Positions 21,356 to 34,586 are shown, numbered from the stretch's first letter. The stretch is 64,000 bases of DNA from Benincasa hispida (GCF_009727055.1 NC_052358.1:39123759-39187758), one strand, 5' to 3'. Translations and numbers: made by a program. The notes: generated by a model not told the origin, from the letters alone.

Positions 21356-22689
21356 TGTTGTTTAAATATTTTATGCACGTGATGTATGTTATATTTAAAT
21401 TAAACATGTATGTGCACATTGTATGCCATGTAGATTAAAAACCCTACCATAGAAAAGCATGTTTCACGCATTGATATATGTTATAAATTGATTATAATGT
21501 ATATAGTATGCATGAATAGGGTTTCATAAGAATAATATAATTTTTATATTAATTTATGGAATGCTTAAGCATTCCTTATAGCATGTCTATGGTTTTATAA
21601 AGGTTATAAAATAAGTTATACATTTAAAACCTATAACAAAGATAAGATGCATGCTCACTCAGGTTTAATAACAACTTGTTTTAATAGTTAAAATAGGTCG
21701 TTATCTCATAAAACATGGTTACAAACTCAATCGGTCTATAATTCTATCTAAGGCTGGAGGTACTTAAGTTGAGGGTTTACGTAACACCTCCTACTTGGGG
21801 ATTTTAGCCGATATACTTAGCGTTGTTAACCAGTTTTATGAGTTTGTATGAGCGGTGTGAGGTTTTAAAACTGGTTTTTCTCCTAGACATCGTAGGTTAA
21901 ATCCAAATATAAATGTTATTCTTGGATAAACCATATAGACTTAGGATGCCTTTTAGCCAAAATATACATAAGTACAAAAGATACTCAAACCATAGAACAC
22001 TTTAGTGGGAGATTATTAGCATATACGATATGTTGTTCTTAGCTCTCACGTCCTTAAGAGTTACAACCGTGAGATTCATGCTCAGCTTTGTGTCACCTTA
22101 GGAGTGACCTCCATTCGGAATGTGTTTGCAAGAGTCAATAAAAGGTGAATAGGGGAAGTAGTTCACAGTAAGTGGGCGAAGGATATGTGTCAACATTTCC
22201 TACAGTCTCTTCCATTAGTTTGGATCGTGAGATTTCTATGTCGCACCTGCTTATTGACTTAGGCAACCATTTCTTGTCGCTTAATAAACATCTATCCCCT
22301 CGAAGGGCCGTAACATGGGATTCAGAACAACTAAAACTTCAGAAATGGATAAGATTTCTTAGATTGATTCCCAACTTTGACTATCCAATTTGAAAACATC
22401 GTTAGGGTCGACCTCTAAAGTTTGAAGATGGAGGGTTACACTTACAAAATTACTAAGTGTTAGTAAGTTCTTGACCAAAAATGTTAACTAAATGACTATT
22501 GGAATATGAGTTATTCTGGAGATAGTATTTCGTCAAGAATTGTCTTGCTCCTGTGAAGGAATTCTTGACTGCCCCTCGGTAGCATTTATTCTAACTCACT
22601 ATAGAATCGTTGCAAATAAATAATGATTTTTGTGTTCATTGTTTCTTTTTACTAAAATTGAATTGGATTTAAAAACAATTTACTAGTTA
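21356..22689 (+). other. Probable copia 5' region upstream of the gag-protease relic
   Basis: AT-rich noncoding sequence leading in the same orientation into the copia coding relic at 22690. Possible LTR plus leader, but no PBS or LTR end could be fixed. Confidence 0.35.
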
Positions 22690-23540
22690 TATTTTTTTTA
22701 AAATTTCAGCACGTTGAATTCCTCAAAATTATTTGATTCCGACATGTTTAACGATAATGATTATTCAATATGAAAATCAAATATACTAGCAAATGGAGAT
22801 TTAAAATTTGTTTTAACAGAGAATGTCCTCGATCTCCTAAATCTTCTGCATACCAAAATGGTTAGAATGCATATGACAAATGGATTAAGGCAAATAAAAA
22901 GGCCTGAAACATTATTCCAGCAAATATATCTGATATATTAGCTAAGAAAATTAAGAACATGGCTTTTACTAAAGAAATAATGAATGTCATAGATGAAGAA
23001 ACAAAGAAAGCACGACAAAGTAAATACGATTTGTTTGTCATTGAGACGTGCTTAGTGGAACATGATAAAAATATTTGGATAATAGATTCAGGTGCCACTA
23101 ATCATATCTGTTTTTTTACTTAGAAAACTAGTTCCTGGAGATAGCTTACAGAAAGCGAAGCAACTTTTAAGATAGGAACCTGGGGAGTTATTTCAGCTAA
23201 AATAGTAGGAAATATGAAGTTATTTGTTGGAGATAAACACATTTTACATGAAAATGTCTATTATATTCCTTTTATGAAAAGGAATTTAATGTCTATCTCA
23301 TGTTTGCATGAACAAAATTATGAAGTCTCTTTTGAAAATAATAAAGTGTTCATTATTTCGAAAGGTATTAAAATATGTTATAAAAATTTAGAAAATAACT
23401 TATATGTGTTAAATCCAAATGAGGTAAAAGTCGTTTTAAATATAGAGATGTTTAAAATGACTAAAATTCAAAATAAGAAACGAAATATTTCTCCAAATTC
23501 CTATCTTTGGCTAAAACATCTCATGTTTAATAGACAATAG
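22690..23540 (+). pseudogene. Ty1/copia gag tail, protease and pre-integrase relic
   Basis: One frame with scattered stops reads a gag tail (AYDKWIKANKKA, then ISDILAKKIKNMAFTKEI), then WIIDSGATNHIC with the DSGA protease active site near 23086, then LHENVYYIPFMKRNLMSISC and the GAG-pre-integrase region up to NSYLWLKHL. The knuckle and most of protease are short or lost. RT and integrase are absent; the piece ends at 23540 where minus-strand LTR sequence begins. Confidence 0.75.
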
Positions 23541-24060
23541 TGAAGAAAATATCTCATATTATTACATCATAAGCATTTGTTCAAAACTGGTGTTTACAAA
23601 CTACAGGACCCTACGAGAATTTGGGCATCAACCCCAACATCGAGTATCCCCGCTCGCATGTCTAATACAGAATGATCAGGATTAGACCTTTTGTAGCACT
23701 TTACAACATTTGTAACACCTAAAAAGCGGGCCACACTCGTAGAGTCACCAGGATAAGGTTTCCCTTCTTTATCCATATACTACAGACCATTTAGGCTATC
23801 ACTTAAAGCATGATCCACTTGTATGTTTCCACATACATGCTTAAGTTACAACGATAACTAGGGATCTTAGTTTATTTGTTTGTGGTTAATGCAACTAAAA
23901 TATCTCATATTTCATAGACTGAAGTGAATAAAATATCTAATATTACTAGTCATAGAACTATTTGTTCATATAGGTGTTTACAAACTACAGGATCCTACGA
24001 GATTTAGGGCATTAGCCCCAAAGTTTCTATGTTCATGTCTGTTTGTAAGTATTTCATAGA
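23541..24060 (-). repeat. Copia LTR fragments, locally duplicated
   Basis: Two copies, at about 23541-23640 and 23917-24030, share GGTGTTTACAAACTACAGGA and CCTACGAGA. Sequence between them (23690-23880) is a diverged match to the copia LTR at 17735-17900. Confidence 0.55.
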
Positions 24061-25617
24061 ACTCAAACAAAGTATGTTTTTGTTTTTCACTGACTCAAGG
24101 ATTGTATCACAAACGTAGTAAAGCAGTAAGATCGGGGACGAATCCACAGAGAGACTAATGATTTGCTAGGATAATCAAATAATTCCATGTAATGGGGGTT
24201 GGTTGGATTTGTAAATCAATTAACAAGCAATAAAAAGAAACAAGAATGAGTGTGGAAAAAAAAAGATTAAATTTAATCGATGGAAAAACCTTGGGATTAG
24301 TATTCATGCCTTTTATTTCTATCATCAAGCATTAGTTAATAGTACTAATTTCAAATATGCCTCGACCTATTAGAAAATCTAATAGCCCAATTAGCCAATT
24401 TTAATATAAACCAAACTAGCACTAATTTAATTTAAAACTCTTCCTTCTTAGTGACATATAAGTAAAAATTGAATTGCTTTACGAAAGGATTCAATTGTCC
24501 AGACATACCACAAGCCAAAAAAGCCATATATTATAGTATGATTAATTGGGAAAGATTATATTATGGCATACACGAGTTTGGCCAGAAAAGGTCTAGACCC
24601 TAAACACATGATTCTAATATGCACAACTTAATAAATTAATGTATGCTTAGGCTATGATGATTTTGCAAACAAGAGTTCGATAAATTAATTTTTCAGATCA
24701 ATTCATAGAAATTCTATTAAGAACCAATTAAATCTTCCTAAGAGTTTATAACAATTAAATACATCAACTAGTGGACCTTCAAGAATCAAAGCATACTACT
24801 AAAGCAAAGAAAATTTACCTAGCCTCTCATCGGTACAGCGGAATTAGAATGATTGATGTAAAAACGAGGATGATGAAGGAATTCAGGTGAGGAGAACCTT
24901 GAGAGAAGTAGATCGATGTATGTTCCCTACTAAGACCTGTGTGGTGAGTAGGTTGATGTGAGAATTAATGTGTAATGGTAGAGAAAAGGGTGAAAAGTTA
25001 GAAGCAAAGTTTGAATTTGAATGATTGACTCTTAGGTAAAGCTTGAGAAAAATTGGCTAAGTGTAACCCATACATTGGAGGCTAGGAAATTGGCTAAGTG
25101 CCATGTGTTGGCCATGCTTATTTGAGATTTTATTTGGGCATTGAAGGAAGCTAAGGTATGACCAAGAGAAAAGCTAGGGGTGGGAAGGCATGCGACAGCC
25201 AAAGTCTTTAGAGGTTAGCATGCATGCGGCAGCCTCAAGTGTGCATGAGCATGGGCGTTGGGCATCGGAGTTGCACGCATTGTACGATCGTGTGGCAAAT
25301 GCGCGAAGTTAAGCGATGCGGTAGGCGATCGTGTAGCAATTGAGCGGTGCTCAGCGATGTGGTAGGTGATCGTGCGGCAAGGCGCGATGCTAGATGATGT
25401 GAAGAGTCATGCGAAACGATAGCGTTATGCGATGGACGATAGCATTAAGCGATAGGGCGTTGACACTGCACGATCGAAATCAGCGCTAGAAGATGATGTT
25501 GGGCGATGGCCGTGGGCGCTAGATGATAGCTGTGCTGCGCTAGATGATGGGCATTAGCACTGCACAATGGACATCAGTGAGATCTGCACGATGGGCGAGA
25601 GCTGTGCAGTAGGCTGG
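24061..25617 (-). repeat. LTR relic of uncertain family
   Basis: The minus strand near 24095-24160 reads GTGGATTCGTCCCCGATC, like the U5 end of plant gypsy LTRs. The right part (25180-25610) is GC-rich and repetitive. No coding is found. Confidence 0.4.
25272..25395. repeat. 41-bp tandem repeat, three units
   Basis: The core CGATCGTGTGGCAA starts at 25285, 25326 and 25367 (the last as TGATCGTGCGGCAA), exactly 41 bp apart. Degenerate GCGATG-type words continue on both sides to about 25560. Confidence 0.75.
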
Positions 25618-27083
25618 TGATGCGTTATTTTATGATGTGAAATCATGGAGGAAATGCGGTGATGGAATTGCATTGAGCAATAAAGTTTTCTCAGTGGAAT
25701 CCAAGTGTAAACCTCACCGAGTTTCCTGGTAAGTCCAGGGTCAAACTCAGGGACTTGGAAAACAATATGCGGTGGTAATTTCTCGGAGGACTTTGCGGTA
25801 ATCGATAACTCAAATAGTGGTTTGTTTTGTTTGTTACGATAATGAAATAAATAAATGCGGCAGATTCGAGAAAAGTTTGATTGTGTGATAGATGCACTGA
25901 GTATGCAGATGAACGGGTTGAGAAGGTCTTTAGCTAGCGTTACCTGGGAATGCATCAGAGTATGCGATCATGCTGCACCCATGCACAGCAAGTCATTGTC
26001 CAATGCAAATGCAGTGCTCCTAAGTTTAGGACGCATGTGTTGAATGCAAAAGTGTCCATAGAGCTTATTCCTAAGTCTCTACTCTTTTCCTATGCGATGA
26101 TGTAAGATGCACAAAGGCAAGGTGACCGCACACAATCATATCCTATCTTTAGGATGCATGCGATGCATTAATAGCAAACAATGCTTATTCCTAAGCTCCT
26201 ATTTCTTGATTAGGCATTCTAATCCGACTCTCCCGAGCCTAGATTCTAACCTGATTTTTCCAAGCCTAGATCCTATCCCTAGACTACCCTCCCAAATATC
26301 TCTAATGAACGAATAAAGCAAATATAATATAAGATAATCGCATAGAATGAAGATCCTCAGTTGTTCTAACTAAATGCTTCTCAACCCATTCAACAGATTT
26401 AACTACTCATGCGTGATAAACAGAGAGTGAACAAATATAGAGAAGTAAATTCCATTTCTATAAAAGAGTTTGAATACACAATAACAATGGAAGATAAAGG
26501 TAGAGAGCCTGGTAGTAATCCCTTGCTGCCCAAGGCTTTTACACTGGCAACTCTATTCGGTTCAAAAGATATTCATGCTTCCGCAGGAGTTGGCCCTCTC
26601 TCTGATCTTGAAGCTTCTGATACTCTCTCAAGCTTACCGGAATGATTTGTCAGCACAACCTCATTCTCTCGCTTCCACCTTAAAACAAAAGAAAATCTAA
26701 GAACAAGGCTAAACTATGAACAAAACTTGTGAACTCGTGAGCAGCTGAACCCTCTTTCTGAAGGATGCCTTCGTTATTTATAGAGCTTCCGGGGTGAAAG
26801 GCAGCTTCTCTCTTACGATTGCACTGCTGGGATGGCTTTAATTCTCTGACTGATGTGCTGAATATTTGTCACCGAAAAGCTGAGTGTACTTGTTATCGTT
26901 AGTGGCTATCAACTTAATTCGGATTCGACCATCATCAGCTTTCTGTCCCATCGTGATTAATTATTCCTTTCACCCAGATGCGCCCACCAAGTTGTGCCGG
27001 CTCTATGCGGCAATCCTTCTTGAGCAGATGTTTATGAACACAAATCACCACAAAGCCTTGCGGTAATGCTGTGCTCGTCCATT
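25618..27083 (-). repeat. 3' LTR of element E, start missing
   Basis: The minus strand matches 14460-15901: the leader region, the many CATGCGATC words, TTTCCTGG/TTGGATTCC near 25700-25740, and the end ...CGCATCA at 25618. The first 250 bp or so, with the terminal hairpin, are not found. Confidence 0.75.
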
Positions 27084-27212
27084 GATTTCTTACGATCGCT
27101 CTTTTTGCCTTGCAAAGTTTTACCACCGATTTCTTATGATCGCAAAGTTTGACCACTGATTTCTTACGATGCGGCAATACATGATTTCTTACGATCGCTC
27201 TTTTCGCCTTGT
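27084..27212. repeat. Four-unit GATTTCTTACGAT repeat
   Basis: The word GATTTCTTACGATCGC (or close variants) starts at 27084, 27128, 27158 and 27183, with CAAAGTTT or CTCTTTTTGCCTT between. It sits where the U3 of the E LTR breaks off and is not present in the F1 LTR. Confidence 0.7.
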
Positions 27213-27524
27213 GAATAGTCTCTAATAAATGAATCAAAGTTTGACCATCGCATCCAGACGCATCAAGTGGTTTTGACAAGGAGAGGTAAACATTCTTTTT
27301 AAAACTAGAAAGGCATTTTCGAGCATAAATTTGTGGTATAGAAGAATAAAGTAAGGCTTTGTTATGAATTATCAAGGATAGAAGGAAATTTCGTTGTTAA
27401 GTAATGTTGCCTAGGTGGAGCATTTGGAACAACCAATCGACACAAAATTTAGGATAAGAATAGAACAATATTACCTTAGTAGAAGATATGCTTGAGGACA
27501 AACATATATCTAAATTTGGGGGTG
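27213..27524 (+). other. G-family 3' UTR end
   Basis: Matches 9005-9316 of element A, ending in the PPT TAAATTTGGGGGTG. Confidence 0.75.
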
Positions 27525-29453
27525 TGATAACTTGTAGAAATACAAGTTATTTATACTGTTTTATTTAGATATTGCGACTAAAAGGAAGGAAAGTTTCGTT
27601 GTTTGTATAGAAATTGGCTAAGAAATGCAAGAATTATAAATTGTCGTCAATATACCCACTAACACCATTGCGATGGTAGAAAAGAATGTTTCAGTTGTGT
27701 TTTGTAGGAAATCAAGTCACCGCATGCGTTCATGGCTCAAGATAAAATGAACAACACATCTACGTCGCGTTGCGCCCGTTAATCAATAATGAAGAGACGA
27801 TCAACGCAATGACGGCACATGCGACAATCGATCAAGAGCTAAGTAATCAACGCAATTTCAACTGCATGCGGTATAAAAAATAACACAACATGTAGGAAAA
27901 CGATCGAAGATGTAAAGAGCAATGCAATTGCGGAGGATTCTGACGTGTGTACTGCTGACCGTTGTGCATTTCTGATGGGATTGATTGCATATAGAAGGAA
28001 TGTTCACTCTACCATTTCAGGAACTGCCTTAACAATAAAGTGGGGACCACAATCTAAAGAGTCAAAGCTTCACCTCTAAATAGCTCCTGCAATTCTATTG
28101 AACAAATATACTTGATACAGGAAGAATTGATACTTGTATATACTCGAGACAGGAGAATTGTATACTGATCTGAGAGAAAGACTGGTCTAAGCGCCTGATC
28201 AGAGTAGATCCGGGAATAATTAAGAGAGAAGGCCGAGAAGTGAGTCTCCGGGCAAAGAATCCTTTCAATCTCCGCCGTTGAAGCTCTATACAAATGTCAC
28301 TTCTACCAGAAGAGCAAGCCTGAGAGGGAAGCTCTCCTCTTCATCCATTCCGCACGCCGGCAAGCAAAACCTCTGTCCAAATCTGTGTCAAGACGTTGAC
28401 ACTCTTCTGTATTTGTTTTTATCTCTTTTTCATCACTTGTACTCATCTTCTTAATCACTATCATTCACACCATTTATCAGATGCTTAATCTTAGTATTAA
28501 TTGTTTTGATCATTTCCATTATAATCTCTCTGTCTATTTTCGTTCATCCATGATTCGCTTTCTCCATCATGTTTTCCTAATTCCTTGGGTAATTAGTAAG
28601 AATTAAGCGAGTAAATTAATCAGTGTTAAGGAAATAATTATGTTTAGCTAAAGCATGCTAGACGCCATCTTCACCTATGAGAGCAAAAGTGAAGATGCCA
28701 TTCCGCTTATCGAGGGAGGGTTGGAAGAATGCGTTAACTAAAGTGAGAAGTACTTCCAGAGATGGAAGCAACCTTGCGTTCATCATGTTCATCCTTGTTT
28801 CACCATAGAGATGTGGGAACGTGGCCGATCAGCGAGAGGTGTATACCAAGGGAATGCGGAACCTTAGTTATATCTTTAACGCAGTTAATAAACTTGCGAT
28901 GTTTTTACTAGTCATTCTTTCTATTTCTGATTCATCCATAAAGACTTGCCATCGCATACCACGATCCTTTGTATAAACTTCACAGTCAGTCTCGAACTCA
29001 GTATCGTGTATCATGAATCTTGTATCTTGTATCATAATAGTTTAGGACTTTACTTTCATTGCAATTTAGTTTATTAACGCAACTTTATTTTACCGCACTT
29101 TAATTTCTTGTACAAACACACAATCTTTATTAATTGTAAAAATTGGTTGCATATATCACGAAAGTAACACATTAATGACAACAATCCCTGTGTTCGACCT
29201 CGGATTACTCTGAGAAACTTGCATTAGAATTATACTTGGTTTCAGCGCAAGGAAACTTGTGACAATTCATTACTCCACCGCATACTACAAGCATATAGTT
29301 AACAACGCATATTTAGAAGTAGTATCACATAAAATGTGCATGAGCAATAACATAGCATAAGATCAAATTTAGCGTTACAAGTTTATGGCAACATGAGCTT
29401 GTAGAACATTATCATGCATGCACAACATACACACACAAAAATCCAAGTCAACA
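27525..29453 (+). repeat. G-family 3' LTR inserted in element E
   Basis: TGATAACTTG...AAGTCAACA, about 1929 bp, with TATA (28077 region, mutated to CTCTAAATAG), donor GAGAAGTGAGTC and an intact GAAA hairpin. The right flank GATTGCAAGCTTAACC is the E 3' UTR (compare 14020-14035, reverse complement). The left side begins inside a UTR, so the element body has been deleted. Confidence 0.85.
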
Positions 29454-30599
29454 GATTGCAAGCTTAACCTTCAAAAGGACTTTACTAAATTCCAGGACAT
29501 CGCATGATTCATTACAAAAAGAAAACCTTTCCACCGGGGTGTCAAATTATTTTATCCTTGCATATTTCTTGACATTATTCTTTTTCTGACCTTGCACTGA
29601 TCCAAGTGTTATGCCTTCGTTTTGGCTTGCCTCCACGTGTGTCACGCGGACATCCAACTACAAGCAATGCACTCTCTCTCAGACTAAACTCATACCTACT
29701 TGGCAGTGGAGTTTCGGTCATTATATTTATGCATTGATCCTGGTGACTTACTTTCGTTTTGGCTTGCCCACACGTGTGTCATCCGGACATCCAACTACGG
29801 GTAAGTGCCCTTCACAACTTAACTCTTATCAACATGGGTTTCCCCATTGCGTTGATAGTGGAGTTGTTATTCTCAATTTTTTTTTTCAAAATAGCAAGGT
29901 CGAAAATAAGTACCTCACCCCCAAATTTTAAATGCGGCAATGTCCCCATTGCCAAAAGATTGAAAGAAGCAATGCGATGTTCTTAGAAGGCTTTGTAAAG
30001 AGGGTTTGAAAGAAAGTTAGTAGACCCCTAACTTCTAGAAATATTTCATGAGCTGACTATCTTAAAATTAAGTTGACTTTAGTATATACGAAAGAAATAT
30101 AAGCATGTTTTTCATCATTGAAATCATAATTGGCAAAGAGACAGCATGCGACAACTTACTAAATTTATCCATATCAAATGATTATGGTAATCAAAGAGGA
30201 TGCGGTGATAAAACTTTCAAAATCAAAATGTGATGCGATAATGCAAAATTTGGAATAAAGTGAAGGAAAGATACAACTCCCAAATTTGCGCTATCGACCG
30301 CATTGTTTGTTGCTGCATCCTACTTTGTGGTGAGCTTTTGCCTTTGGATTGCGGTGACGAAGTGAAGTTGCGTCTTCGTATATTGTGCCTCTGCAATCGT
30401 GTGCCTTAATCGTTTGCAAAGAAACATTGAGAGGGTCAAATGATAAAAAAAAAGTTAACAAAAATTTTCCGCGCCATTTTTTTTATTAGAGAGAAGTAAT
30501 AATTAAAATGCGGATAGATAAATGATGATTGAAGTGTCGAAGAAATGAGATTTCAAGAACCAAATAAAGGATACTCTAGAAGACTTACGCCCCAGATGA
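29454..30599 (-). other. 3' UTR of element E
   Basis: Reverse complement of 12890-14030. It holds both copies of the paired motif (about 29623-29668 and 29756-29800) and the upstream PPT-like site (29911-29955). No gene. Confidence 0.75.
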
Positions 30600-30840
30600 T
30601 GTTGCTTGCCAGTGCAGGGGCCACTCCATTTTTCTCTATTCCGGGTTTTTCAAGTCTACAGAGGTCTTTTCTTGCTGAAAATCACCCTCGCAATATGCCT
30701 TAACTCGTTGCCCATTAACCTTAAACGTACGACTCTTGTCTTCAGTAAACAGCTCCACCGCACCATGTTGGAATATTTTTTTAATGAAGAAGGGTTCGGA
30801 CAAGCGCGATTTTAACTTACCAGGAAAGAGCCATAGTCGT
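30600..30840 (-). pseudogene. Integrase C-terminus of element E
   Basis: The minus strand reads LFPGKLKSR, then a block like AVELFTEDKSRTFKVNGQR, homologous to FPGKLKSRWSGPF...VELSNEDG in F1. It continues the integrase at 32759 and is separated from it only by the solo LTR. Confidence 0.75.
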
Positions 30841-32753
30841 TGATAACTTGTAGAAATACAAGTTATTTATGCTGTCTTATTTAGATATTGCTGCCAAAAG
30901 AGAGAAAAGTTGCGTCGATTGTATGAAAATTGGCTAAGAAATGCAAGAATTATAAATCGTCGCCAATACACCCACTAACACCATTGCAATGGTAGAAAAA
31001 GATGTTTCCAATTGTTTTGTAGGAAATCAAGTCACCGCATGTGTTCATGGCTCAAAGAGAAACTGAACAACGCATCTCCATCGCATTGCACCCATCAATC
31101 AATAATGAAGAGACGCTCAATGCAATGACGGCGCATGCGATAGTCGATCCAGAGCTTAACTTCAATCGCATGCGGTAATAAAAAACAACACCGCATGCGG
31201 ACACATGATCGAAGATGCAAAAGAGAAACATAATTGCGGAGGATTCAGACATGTGTACAGCTAACCGTTGTGCATTTCTGACGGGATTGATTGCATAACA
31301 GAAGGAATATTCATTCCACCAATTTCGGAGTTGCCTTAACAATAAAGTGGGGTCCACATTGTAAGGAGTCAAAGTTGAGCCTATAAATACCCTCTGAAAT
31401 TCCATTGCAAAATATACTTGATACAAGGCTATTTTGATATTTGTATATTGAGAGAGAGACTAGTCTGAGTGCTGATCGGAGAAGATCCAGGAAGAATTAA
31501 GAGACAAGGCCGAGAGGTGAGTCTCAGGGAAAATCCTTTAAATCCCCGCCGTTGAAGCTCTGTACCAAGGTCACTTCTATCGGACGAGCAAGCCTGAGAG
31601 GGAAGCTCTTCTGTCCATTCAATCCATTCGCCGACAAGAAAATCCACCATCTAGATATGTGTCAAGACGTTGGCACTCTTTTGTATTTGTTTCTATCTCT
31701 TATCATCAATTGTATTCATCTTCTTAATCTTTATCATTCACACCATGTATCAGACGCTAAATATTAGTATTGAATGTCATGATCATTTTCATCTCCATCT
31801 TTCTATCTATTTTCGTTCCTCCATGAATCGCTTTCTCCACGATGTTTTCTTAATCCCTTGGTAATTTAGCATGAATCTAACAAGTAAATTAATGTGTGCT
31901 AAAGAAATAAAAATGTTTAGCTGAAGCATGCTAGATGACATCTTCACCTGTGAGAGCAGAAGTGAAGATGTCATTCTGACCTATCGAGAGAAGGTTAGAA
32001 GAATGCCTAACTAATGCGAGAAGTACTTCCAGAGATGGAAGCAACCTTGCATTCATTACGTTTATCCTTGTTTCACCACAGAGATATAGGAACACGGCCG
32101 ATCATTGAGAGGTGCACGTCAAGGGAAAGTGGAACCTTAGTTATATCTTTAACGCAATTAATGAACTTACGATGTTTATATTAATTACCCTTTCTATTTC
32201 TAATTCGTACATAAAGCCTTGCCACCGCATAACACGATCCTTTGTATAATCTTCACAGTCAGTCTCAAACTTTGTATCATGTATCATGTATCCTGTATCT
32301 TGTATCATGTTAGCTTAGGTTTACTTTTATTGCACTTTACTTTATTATCGCAACTTTACTTTATTTGCACAATTTTACTTTACCACATTTTAGATACCTG
32401 TACACACACACTTTTATTAATTGAAAAACCCCCGATCGCATATATCACGAACATAACGCATTAACTAAGAAATCCCTGTGTTCGACCTCGGATCACTCTG
32501 AGAAACTTGTGGTGGAATTATACTTGATTTCAATGCAAGGAAACTTGTGACAACGCAGAGCATACTACAAGCATTTCATTAATAACGCATACATCTAGAA
32601 GTAGTATCGCATAAAGTCTGAATAAGCATAACACATCATCCACATTCCATTTCCATCTCAAGTCATCAATTTTATGGCAACATGAGCTTGTTTGATCCAT
32701 CATTCATCACCATCCACATGCTTATTTAGCATCATCGCATTCTATGCCTGACA
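30841..32753 (+). repeat. Solo G-family LTR in the integrase of E
   Basis: Starts TGATAACTTG and ends ...CCTGACA, about 1913 bp. The flanks GTCGT (30836-30840) and GCCGT (32754-32758) are a 5-bp target-site duplication with one later change, and the integrase frame joins across it (LLFNSRL to LFPGK). No PPT or PBS adjoins it, so this is LTR-LTR recombination. It has TATA at 31382, donor GAGAGGTGAGTC near 31516, and the alternate U5 end (CATGCTTATTTAG). Confidence 0.9.
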
Positions 32754-33845
32754 GCCGTGAATTGAAGAGCAAGACCCTTTGTCCCACATGGAGATTTTTT
32801 CCGCATATATGTTTGTCGTGCCAGCACTTTGTGCACTCCTTGTATATCTTTGCATTCTCATATGCGCTCATTCTCCATTCCTCCAGCTTGACCAGTTGAA
32901 GTTTTCTTGCTTCTTCTGCTTTCTCTAAGTCAAGGTTTAGCCACTTCACCACCCACAATGATTTGTATTCCAGTTCTAGAGGAAAATGACATGCCTTACC
33001 AAATACCAACGCATATAGGGACATACCTGTGGGTGTTTTAAATGCAGTATGGTATGCCCACAACGCATCGTCAAGCTTTGTTGCCCAATCTTTTCGCGAA
33101 GGCCTTACCACCTTCTCAAGTATTAGCTTGATCTCCCGATTGGACACCTCGGCCTGGCCATTCGTCTGCGGGTGGTATGTGGTGGCCACTTTGTGGAGAA
33201 TGTTATATTTGCATAGCAGCTCCTTGATAGTATGATTGACAAAGTGGGACCCTTCATCACTTATGATGGCATGTGGAGTGCCAAAACGAGTGAAAATGTT
33301 TTTCTTTAGGAATTGGGAGACTACCACCGCATCCCTTGCGGTGCATGCCACTGCCTCTACCCACATGGATACATAGTCGATGGCTAACAAAATATAGTTT
33401 TTACCATTCGAGGGAGGGAATGGTCCCATGAAGTCGATACCCCATACGTCAAACAACTCAAGCTCCAAGATGATGTTTATTGGCTTTGCACGTTTCCATG
33501 AAATGTTACCTGTTCGTTGGCACCGGTCACATTTCATCGCATAGTCAGCTGCATCCTTAAACAATGTTGGCCAAAAGAATCCACTATGTAATACCTTGGT
33601 TGCGGTGCGCTGCTCTCCAAAGTGCTCACCATATGGTGAGTCATGGCATTGCAATAATATACGTTGTTAAGCAGCATTTGGTACGCATAGTCACAGAATC
33701 TGATCTGCCCCCTTTTTATACAGGTTTGGCTCATCCCAGTAATAATATCTGCATTCATGTTTGAGCTTCCTCTGTTGGTGGTAGGTATAATCTTCAGGAA
33801 ATTGTTCGCAAACCAGATAGTTGACTATGTCAGCGTACCACGGTT
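32754..33845 (-). pseudogene. Integrase of element E
   Basis: An open run of more than 300 codons (33654 down to about 32759) carries [36 protein letters not shown] (Asp), [12 protein letters not shown] (Asp) and [11 protein letters not shown] (Glu): a full DD35E core plus the [16 protein letters not shown] region. The upstream HHCC zinc part (33660-33845) is frameshifted near 33660. The last codons before 32754 are replaced by LTR sequence. It is the best-preserved enzyme segment in the window. Confidence 0.9.
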
Positions 33846-34586
33846 ATTCTTCAATCTGGAATAGTTGCTCATTTGGGAGCACTGCGCTCACCTCTGACTT
33901 ATTGCGGTCAACCTCGGGGTTTTCCAATCTGGATAAGTGATTCGCAACTTTGTTCTCCGTCCCTTTTCGATCTATTATTTCTATGTAAAATTCTTGAAGG
34001 AGGAGAAACCATCTGATCAACCTTGACTTTGTGTCCTTCTTTGTCATTAAGTACTTTATCGCCGAATGATCAGTATGGATAAGTACCTTTGTTCCCAGCA
34101 GATATGCTCAAAATTTTTACAACACAAACATTACAACAAGTAGCTATTTCTCTATGGTGGTGTAATTTTCTGAGCAGGATTTAATGTCTTACTCGCATAT
34201 GCAATGGGATGTAAGATTATTTTTCTCTTTTGTGCCAAAGCTGCTCCCATCGCACACTTGCTTGCATCACACATTAACTCAAAAGGAAGTGTCCAATCAG
34301 GTGCAATTAACATGGGTGCGGTAGTCAGTGCATTCTTCAAAATTCTGAATGCGTTGAGGCAAAAATCAAATTTTCTATCAGCCTCCAACAACGCACTCAG
34401 TGGTCGTGCTATTTTCGAAAACTCTTTGACAAAGTGTCTGTAGAATCCAGCATGCCCCAGGAAACTTCGTACAACCTTCACGCTTGTTGGAGGTGGAAGT
34501 GTTTCAATTGCTTTGATTTTTTCTTTGTCCACCTCCAACCCATCTCGGGAAATCTTGTGCCCCAACACGATGCCCTCCTTTACCAA
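33846..34586 (-). pseudogene. RNase H region of element E
   Basis: Begins MVKEGIVLGHKIS and VRSFLGHAGFYRHFV (RT thumb/connection), then FELMCDASKCAMGAAL (first Asp) and HPIAYASKTLN. The frame breaks near 34150 (the Glu motif is lost to a shift) and reopens with [20 protein letters not shown] and the Asp-containing tail [18 protein letters not shown]. Confidence 0.85.

Noticed and set aside
22172..22393. 73-codon ORF in the copia 5' region
   Set aside because: No recognisable motif. It lies in LTR or leader-like sequence and has no homologous reading elsewhere in the window.
25272..25395. CRISPR-like array
   Set aside because: Period 41 with similar rather than unique spacers, only three units, and a eukaryotic context.
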